DNA from: Lateolabrax maculatus
Taxonomy: Eukaryota; Chordata; Actinopteri; Acropomatiformes; Lateolabracidae
Length of the DNA stretch: 64,000 nt
NCBI GenBank assembly: GCA_031216445.1
Contig: CM062214.1
Span: forward strand, 13,091,501-13,155,500
Direction of reading: 5' to 3'
A program made the translations under genes and the position numbers. Below are positions 1 through 15,600 of the stretch, in pieces. The notes below the pieces were generated by a model. That model had not been told where the DNA came from. It searched no databases and was given only the letters and a program-made list of their open reading frames with translations. How positions within the stretch are numbered: the first letter of the stretch is position 1; every line of letters starts with the position of its first letter.

Positions 1-410
1 ATCCCTTGACTTTTCCTTTAATGGCCCCAGCAGGTCTGCACTTTTGGTTTTTAGTGAAAAGCTCCTGAAAAATATTGAATAGACTGAAATTAAATTTGGT
101 TAATACATATATTCATGTTCACCTCAGGATGAACTGTAATAATTTTCCTGATCGTCTAACTTTTCATCTAGCCCCATCATCAGGTCAAAATTTTAATTTG
201 TCCAATACTTTGTTTATGACTAAATACATGCAAAACTAATGACATTGCCATCAGCTGTCATTTTTTTAGTGCTGATTAGCAAATGTTTGCATGCTAAGAC
301 ACTACACTAAGATGGTGAACATCGTAGGCATTATACCTGCCAAACATCAGCATGTTAGTATTGTCATTGTGATCATTTAGCATTTAGCTCAAGTGTAACC
401 CTGCAAAACT
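1..410 (-). repeat. Interspersed repeat fragment common in percomorph fish
   Basis: This stretch carries several short blocks that I recognise from a very common percomorph repeat read on the minus strand: a 'cacctcaggatgaactgtaa' block near 121, a 'catcatcaggtcaaaatttt' block near 175, the 'gtccaatactttg' block near 200 and the 'gcaaaactaatgacattgcc' block near 230. It has no open frame and probably continues beyond the left edge. The identification is from memory of the consensus, not from a search. Confidence 0.65.
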
Positions 411-1710
411 GCGAGCATGGCTGTAATCTGGACTCTTTTTTTTTTTTCATTAGACCAACTGAACAATTTGCAATTTCATGATCAATTATTTTCATAATTT
501 TTTGAGAACACAAAGTAACATAAAATGTTGAATAACGTCATAAAGTACTCAATAATTCAGAACCTTAACTCTCTTCAGGGATTTTATGTCTCTAAACAAT
601 CTTAATACAGAATAGAAATGCAGTTCATTACATCTCCAGTGTGTTCAAGTAAAGTGCAAATCAAATCAACGCTCTCTCTCAAACAATAATAATAATTTAC
701 TGTACAAAATGTATCTTTTCTTCTTTTGCAGTAATGATAAACAGTAAGTCTGAATTTCCCATCTTTTATGATGTAAGTAAAACATCACAGAACATTATTT
801 TAGAACAAACTGGTTCTCCATGTATCAAACATTGAGAAATTGCAAAAAAAGACAACCACCAGAAGAATAAATACAGTTACACTAAATGCTTCATGGAGTT
901 ACGTCAGCACTGGACTCATCATCCATTTCGTCCCGTTATGAGATCAGGGCATTAATGAAGCTGCCATAATGCTGGAATATGTGCGTTACAAACGGATGGT
1001 AAACAAAGACCTGCTCAGACAAGGAGAGCAAGCTAAGCGGTGACAGAGTGCAATCATTCAGCAACAGCAAATACATACAAGCAAAAAGAACAATAAGCCT
1101 CATTACATTAACACTGTGGTCTACCGCCAAACCCGTTATTACATTCCAGAAGCACGTTTTTCTCTTTTCACTTTGCATAGCTGACACAAAACATTTCAAA
1201 AACTGTTCACATGGTTCAGTGTAAGCGACATAAGGTGCAGTCGACGTTAGCTTGCACAGACGGAGTACGATCAAGTCAGGTTTGAAAGTTGATATGTTTT
1301 CTGTTTCACAGCACTAGTTGGTTCATGAATGGTTTAGTTTCCATTATACTAAGCCTACAAGTCTACAGTATATGTCAGTGTAGATTCAATTGATTGTTCA
1401 ATTTCTGATTATATCATGTGTTTTTCATGTCGTTTCTTTCTTTCTTATTTTGCTCTCTGAGTCTCTAATGTTTGATTTTAGACTTTTGTAATGCTGTATT
1501 TCCTTTTTTATTTTTCTGCAGACATGACAGTACATCATAGTTAAACTGGAGTATTGACCAAAACTGTAAAAAGGGCCGTCATGAGGTACATATGATGTTG
1601 CTGCTCCTGTCACTTCTCCGATGTTTCTGACATTTCCACAGGTGTGAAATCAAACCTTCAGCCTTGACCAGATTGGAACGTTTTGGAAGTCCTTTACCCT
1701 ACAGGGCGTC
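411..1710 (-). other. slc17a8: slc17a8 3' flank / probable 3' UTR
   Basis: No coding sequence is supported here; the open frames at 936-1274 and 1425-1613 show no family signature. A minus-strand AATAAA (plus-strand tttatt at 1507-1512) lies about 200 bases past the slc17a8 stop and could be one polyadenylation signal. A 3' UTR extending further is equally possible. Confidence 0.4.
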
Positions 1711-9743
<8,033 letters not shown>

Positions 9744-10535
9744 TTTTCTCTGCGTCGTTGTTTTCTCTCCTCCTTTATCTCAAAGCAGTGTCTTGATACC
9801 TCACAGCACACTTTCTTCTGAGAAATTCACAAGAAGCTGTTCTTCATCCTTCCTGAGTTTGTGGTACCAGGGGTTGGCTCCACCTTTCAGTGGTGCCAAG
9901 GGTCCCTCAGAGGTAGAAGAGACTTTTCCTCTCCACTTTTCTTCGGTGTAGGGGAGAATGATGTTGACGTATTCCTCAATGTCCAAAGTACCATGCAGTC
10001 AGAGCCTCTGGAACTTGTTTCATCTCCAAAAGATCCAGACAGATTGGTGTATAAGGAATATGGTGAAATGGAGAATCCAGGTTTTAGTCTCTAGGCATTG
10101 TGAGCCCCTTTTTTGTCTGCAGCTGAACTGAATGGACTGCTTAGATCTCCTTTCCATCTCATAACTCATCCATTCCTGGTGAGGAGGGGCAGGTGTAGCC
10201 GGTTTTCCAAAACCCAGCCCCTCGCTTTACACATCATCATCTCCCCAGCACCACCCCTTTAGCTAGTTAGGTTCATCTGATAGTGGACGAACAATTAAAT
10301 ATGCATGAGCTTGACAAGTTGCATTGAGGAGAGACAGGAGCAGCTGGACTTCTGTGGTGTAACCTAAGACAGAGCCATCAAGATCCAGGTTTACACCTGC
10401 TTTTCCATGACTGTTATTTACAGTTTCTGCATTTATGAGGGGGTGACAGAAATCATAACTCCTGCCATGGAGCTGTATTGTTCTTGGACTACGTTACAAC
10501 ACAATATCTTTTAACATTTGACACTGATTATTTTG
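9744..10535. other. slc17a8 upstream region, nothing specific seen
   Basis: This is the sequence directly upstream of the slc17a8 start codon and should hold its 5' UTR and promoter. I see no TATA box at a sensible distance, no CpG-rich island and no convincing upstream coding exon. The small open frames on both strands here have no family signature. Confidence 0.3.
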
Positions 10536-10548
10536 CCAGCAGGGGGAC
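10536..10548 (+). promoter_or_regulatory. CTCF-type motif, forward
   Basis: The sequence CCAGCAGGGGGAC agrees with the core CTCF consensus (CCASYAGRKGGC). It sits about 0.8 kb upstream of the slc17a8 start codon, between slc17a8 and the coiled-coil gene. Motif match only; occupancy is unknown. Confidence 0.45.
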
Positions 10549-12059
10549 ACTCATCATTTTCCAGAGTGAGTTTCCTTTTATGCACATTTTAAACATTTTG
10601 AAATTGAGATTTTAAAATTTTAACAGTAGGTGTGGTTCTGAGCTCTAAGAGTCTGTTGGGGTTGGGGTTGGGCTGTTGTAGAGCAGCTGCACAGAGTGGT
10701 GCTGGTACTCCAGCGGTTTATGCACTCCATAAATAAACTGAGGGCTCAATTCCCATTGGACACTCTTTCAATAAATAAGGTTCTTTATACCAGAAATATC
10801 ACAGCTCTGTTACAGGAAACATGAAAGCTACCTATGATACTACCTCAGAAATTAGATTTATGTAGGCCTACTTGTGTCATCGAAAAAGCAGTACCAGTCT
10901 TTACAACAAACAATGTTAGTTATTAATAAATTAATACAATTTTGAAGCTAATGAATAACAATGGAGTGACTCAGATTACATGGCAGTGTGATAAGGCACA
11001 CACATACATTACAATGGCAAACAGCTAGAAAAGGTGTAAATAAATGTATACTTTCAGATGTAGCTCTCAACTATAAGTATGTATTTAATTTGACATTCAA
11101 ATTTATCAAACACGTGGTTTAAAGTAATTTATGGACTTATGATGCACAATGACTTCTGAATGTCATATCTGAAAATGAAGCCAAGGATGCTTTGAACAAA
11201 AAGTCTTTCCATTTCTAAGTAAGTCATGCCTACCATCTGGTGTTTGGAATGAGGAAGTGCAGAGAGACACATACAATCAATACACTGTATATAATTCTGT
11301 TATCCATCCATTTACAACTCATGAACTGTAACTCCTTTGTGTTGTTTATTTCTGCTTCCTCTAAGATGAAAGCTCAACAGGAGATTGTAGCTGGTTTGAC
11401 ATGAACATGGTGACACACAGAGAGAAGTGAAACAGAGTTTCAGTCCATCAGCTCATTCATAGCTTTGGCCTCAGTTTTCTGTCCTGCAATCGACTGGGCC
11501 AGGATATGCCGCAGTGTAGCTCGGGTGGCAGGGAGCGATTCCCTTATGCCCACGAAGGCATGTCCAGGCCAGCACATAACGTTATGTGATCATTTCTTTA
11601 ATTCTCTCTGTTTCTTCATGAAAAGGTCATGGCTGACAGAGTTCCAACACATTGCTCAAAACATCAAGGAAAATGTGATGAAGTCTGGCAGTAAGACCTC
11701 TTTTCTTTTCTGGCACCCTATTTTTCTCTTTTTTACTTTATTTTTATTTTACAAAACACTACCTATTACCTTTGCACTCTCACACCATTCTTACCTCCTT
11801 TTTTGAGCCACCGTGTATGTGTGTGCATACATACATTTATTATATCTTCCTTTGTAAATAAAGTGTTATTTTCATCTTTGTCATTATTATGATACTCAAT
11901 TGTTCCTGTTCATTTTATTTAATTTCTATTTTATTTTACAATTGCACTTTGAGATTATTATTTGTTATTTGCTTTATTTTTTATGATTTAATTGTATTTT
12001 TAAATGACTAACCCAAAATGAGCCTATCACAGCTCATTTTCGGCAAGAAGTTGACATTG
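10549..12059. other. AT-rich intergenic sequence
   Basis: Apart from the orphan coding-like fragment listed separately, I see only AT-rich sequence and no exon chain. The larger plus-strand frame at 11465-11806 is the opposite strand of that fragment plus low-complexity T-rich sequence, with no recognisable protein. Confidence 0.4.
11449..11586 (-). pseudogene. Orphan coding-like fragment, unrecognised
   Basis: On the minus strand this stretch is open for about 45 codons with coding-like composition. It reads from VMCWPGHAFVGIRESLP through ATRATLRHILAQSIAGQ to KTEAKAMNELMD and a TGA stop at 11451-11449. Just upstream the frame meets another stop with no splice acceptor between, so it does not extend as an exon in that frame. 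It could be the last piece of a decayed gene or a transposon-derived fragment. I do not recognise the family and it may be chance. Confidence 0.25.
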
Positions 12060-12452
12060 ACATTCACACCTGCGGACCTAAACTGCAATTCTTCAGACTG
12101 TGGAAGGAAACCAGAGCACGAATATGAATATATATATGAATATCACATAATTCAATATACTAAACAATATACTCAAATACATATAGTATAATGTGATATA
12201 ATATTCATCCATTATCTATACCCTTACCATAGAGGGTCATGGGGGGCTGGAGCCAATCCCAGCTGACATTGGGCGTGAGGCGCAGTACACCCCCTATGGG
12301 TACACCCTGGACCTGGCTCCAGTCAATCACAGGGCAGACAAATAGGGACAGATAACCATTCATGATCACATTCTCACATAGGGGAAAGTTTTAGAGCAAC
12401 CAATTAACCTAACCTGATGTCTTTGGACTGTGGGAGGAAGCTGGAGTACTCA
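12060..12452 (+). repeat. Two pieces of a widespread vertebrate interspersed repeat
   Basis: A diverged piece at about 12060-12122 has 'gacattcacacctgcggacc' and 'gactgtggaaggaaaccaga'. A longer copy at 12203-12452 has 'tcatccattatctatacc', 'ggggctggagccaatcccag', 'caattaacctaacctgatgt' and 'ggactgtgggaggaagctgg'. These blocks belong to a dispersed sequence found across fish genomes. A third copy lies in opposite orientation at 22351-22546. The longer copy runs directly into the duplicated tail of the coiled-coil gene at about 12452. Confidence 0.75.
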
Positions 12453-12614
12453 GGGTGTCTCCAGCTGCTGAGGTTCTGCTGCCTGTGTCTCCAGCTGCTG
12501 AGGTTCTGCTGCCTGTGTCTCCAGCTGCTGAGGTTCTGCGGCCAGTGTGTTCCGGAGGCTATCGTCTCTTTGATGCTCAGGTGAGTCTGGTTGTTCTGTA
12601 ATTCCAGCCACAGT
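12450..12614 (-). repeat. In-frame duplicate of an internal segment just past the coiled-coil gene stop
   Basis: Immediately downstream of the TAA stop (minus strand) is a second copy of the sequence found internally at about 13425-13517. It encodes AGITEQPDSPEHQRDDSL followed by three AAEPQQLET units. The reading frame continues from the stop codon for 54 codons to a TGA at 12452-12450. It looks like the relic of a partial tandem duplication, truncated by the neighbouring interspersed repeat. Translation by stop-codon readthrough is conceivable but unsupported. Confidence 0.7.
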
Positions 12615-15600
12615 TTAGAAGGGGTGAGGAACTGTGCACTGGGAGTTGCAGTAGGGCTTTAACATAAGGAAGGCAGAGTCCAAGCAGTTCCGGTTTGTAT
12701 TAAAGTCGGCAGCCAGTGTTGCAGCCAGGATACCTACGGGAATAAGCAGACCTACAGTTGTTATGCCAACATGCAAACCTGCTTTCAGTAGGCCTTTAGC
12801 ACAGCAACGCCACAAACTTCTGGTCTGAACTCCAGCAGCAGGAGCCTCTGTTGCCTGTGTCTCCAGCTGCTGAGGTTCTGCTGCTGCCGGTGTCTCCAGC
12901 TGCTGAGGTTCTGCTGCTGCCGGTGTCTTCAACTGCTGAGGTTCTGCTGCCTGTGTCTCCCGCTGCTGAGGTTCTGCTGCCTGTGTCTCCAGCTGCTGAG
13001 GTTCTGCTGCTGGTGTCTCCAGCTGCTGAGGTTCTGCTGCCTGCGTCTTTAGCTGCTGAGGCTCTGTTGCGGCCGGTGTCTCCAGCTGCTGAGGTTCTGC
13101 ACCTGGTGTCTCCAGCTGCTGAGGTTCTGCACCCGGTGTCTCCAGCTGCTGAGGTTCTGCTGCTGCCGGTGTCTCCAGCTGCTGAGTTTCTGCTGCCGGT
13201 GTCTCCAGCTGCTGAGGTTCTGCTGCTGCCGGTGTCTCCAGCTGCTGAGGTTCTGCTGCTGCCTGTGTCTCCAGCTGCTGAGGTTCTGCTGCTGCCGGTG
13301 TCTCCAGCTGCTGAGGTTCTGCTGCCGGTGTCTCCAGCTGCTGAGGTCTTGCTGCTGCCGGTGTCTCCAGCTGCTGAGTTTCTGCTGCCGGTGTCTCCAG
13401 CTGCTGAGGTTCTGCTGCCTGTGTTTCCAGCTGCTGAGGTTCTGCAGTCGGTGTGTCCAGGAGGCTATCATCTCTTTGCTGCTCAGGTGAGTCTGGTTGT
13501 TCTGCATTTCCAGCCAAAATCCTACATTCCTCACTGAAATCAATGCCAGTTAATATCTCCTCCTCGTGCCACATCTGTAGCTGGTCTTTAAGATCCTGGA
13601 TTAATTGCTTCATATCGTTTGAGTGGATGTTAAGCTCATCTATCACTTGCTGCTTATAAGCAATTTCCCTGTTTTGCTTTGTTATGAGCTCATCTTTATT
13701 GCATATGAGTTGCATAACCTCCTCCAGTTGGTACTTAAGATCTCGCACAGTTGTCTTCAGGCTTTTGTTCTCCTCGTATTGTTTTTCTGTCACAGACTCA
13801 AGTCGAGCTAGCTCAGCAGCGGCTCTCATGTTCTGCTCATTCAGAAAGTCTTCCTTTTCCTGAAGATCATGTAGTGCTATCCTCAACCTTTTGACCTCTG
13901 CCTGTTTTTCCTCTTTCAGGGATGCAACATTGGACAGCTTCTGTATTACCTCATCTTTATCCCTGTGGACTTCCTGAGCTTCTTTTACTTGACACTGAAG
14001 ATCGCGCACTGTTGTCCTCAGACTTTCAATTTCTCCTCGTTTTCTCTCTCTCAGAGATTCAAGGTGGGCCACCTCATCAGTGAGATTCTTGTTCTGCTCA
14101 TTTATGATTTTCTCATGTTCCTGCAGATCATCAACTCTTGCCAACAGATTTTCATTCTCTGCTTGTTTTTTCTCTGTTAGAGATTCGAGCAGGTCCATCT
14201 CAGTACTAATGATCTTATTTTGCTCCTTCAGAAAGTTCTCACTTTCCTCCAGATCGTGCACTGCTGCCAACAGGTTTTTGTTCTCTGTCTGCATTTTCTT
14301 ATTCAGGTGTTCAAGCTGGGCCACCTTCTGTAATACCTCATCTTCAACAGTGTGGTCTTGCTGAGACCCGTCTACTTGACACTCAAGGTCATACACTGCT
14401 GCCCTCAGCTGTTCAATTTCTGCTTGTTTTTTGTTCATCAGAGATTCAAGTTGGGCCATCTCATCAATGAGATTCTTGTTCTCCTCATTTATGATTTTCT
14501 CATGTTCCTGCAGATCATGAACTCTTGCCAACAGATTTTCATTCTCTGCATGTTTTTTCTCTGTTAGAGATTGGAGCAAGTCCATCTGAGTACTAATGGT
14601 CTTATTTTCCTCCTTCAGAAAGTTCTCACTTTCCTCCAGATTGTGCACTGCTGCCAACAGGTTTTCATCCTCTGTCTGCATTTTTTTATTCAGGTGTTCA
14701 AGCTGGGCCACCTTCTGTAATACCTCATCTTCAACAGTGTGGTCTTGCTGAGACCCGTCTACTTGACACTCAAGGCCATACACTACTGCCCTTAGCTGTT
14801 CAATTTCTGATTGTTTTTTGTTCATCAGAGATTCAAGTTGGACCACCTCATCAGTGAGATTCTTGTTCTGCTCATTTATGATTTTCTCATGTTCCTGCAG
14901 ATCATCAACTCTTGTCAACAGATTTTCATTCTCTGCCTGTTTTTTCTCTGTTAGAGATTTGAGCAGGTCCATCTCAGTACTAATGGTCTTATTTTCCTCC
15001 TTCAGAAAGTTCTCACTTTCCTCCAGATCGTGCACTACTGCCAACAGGTTTTTGTTCTCTGTCTGCACTTTTTTATTCAGGTGTTCAAGCTGGGCCACCT
15101 TCTGTAATACCTCATCTTCAACAGTGTGGTCTTGCTGAGACCCGTCTACTTGACACTCAAGGCCACACACTGCTGCCCTTAGCTGTTCAATTTCTGATTG
15201 TTTTTTGTTCATCAGAGATTCAAGTTGGGCCATCTCATCAGTGAGATTCTTGTTCTCCTCATTTATGATTTTTTCATGTTCCTGCAGATCATGAACTCTT
15301 GCCAACAGATTTTCATTCTCTGCCTGTTTTTTCTCTGTTAGAGATTCGAGCAGGTCCATCTCAGTACTAATGGTCTTATTTTCCTCCTTCAGAAAGTTCT
15401 CACTTTCCTCCAGATCGTGCACTACTGCCAACAGGTTTTCGTTCTCTGTCTGCACTTTTTTATTCAGTTGTTCAAGCTGGGCCACCTTCTGTAATACCTC
15501 ATCTTCAACAGTGTGAAATTGCTGAGACCCGTCTACTTGACACTCAAGGCCATACACTGCTGCCCTCAGCTGTTCAATTTCTGCTTGTTTTTTGTTCATC

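Noticed and set aside
12851..13537. 228-aa plus-strand frame of LPVSPAAEVLL repeats
   Set aside because: It is the antisense of the PQQLET repeat array of the minus-strand gene; the frame is open only because the repeat unit lacks stops.
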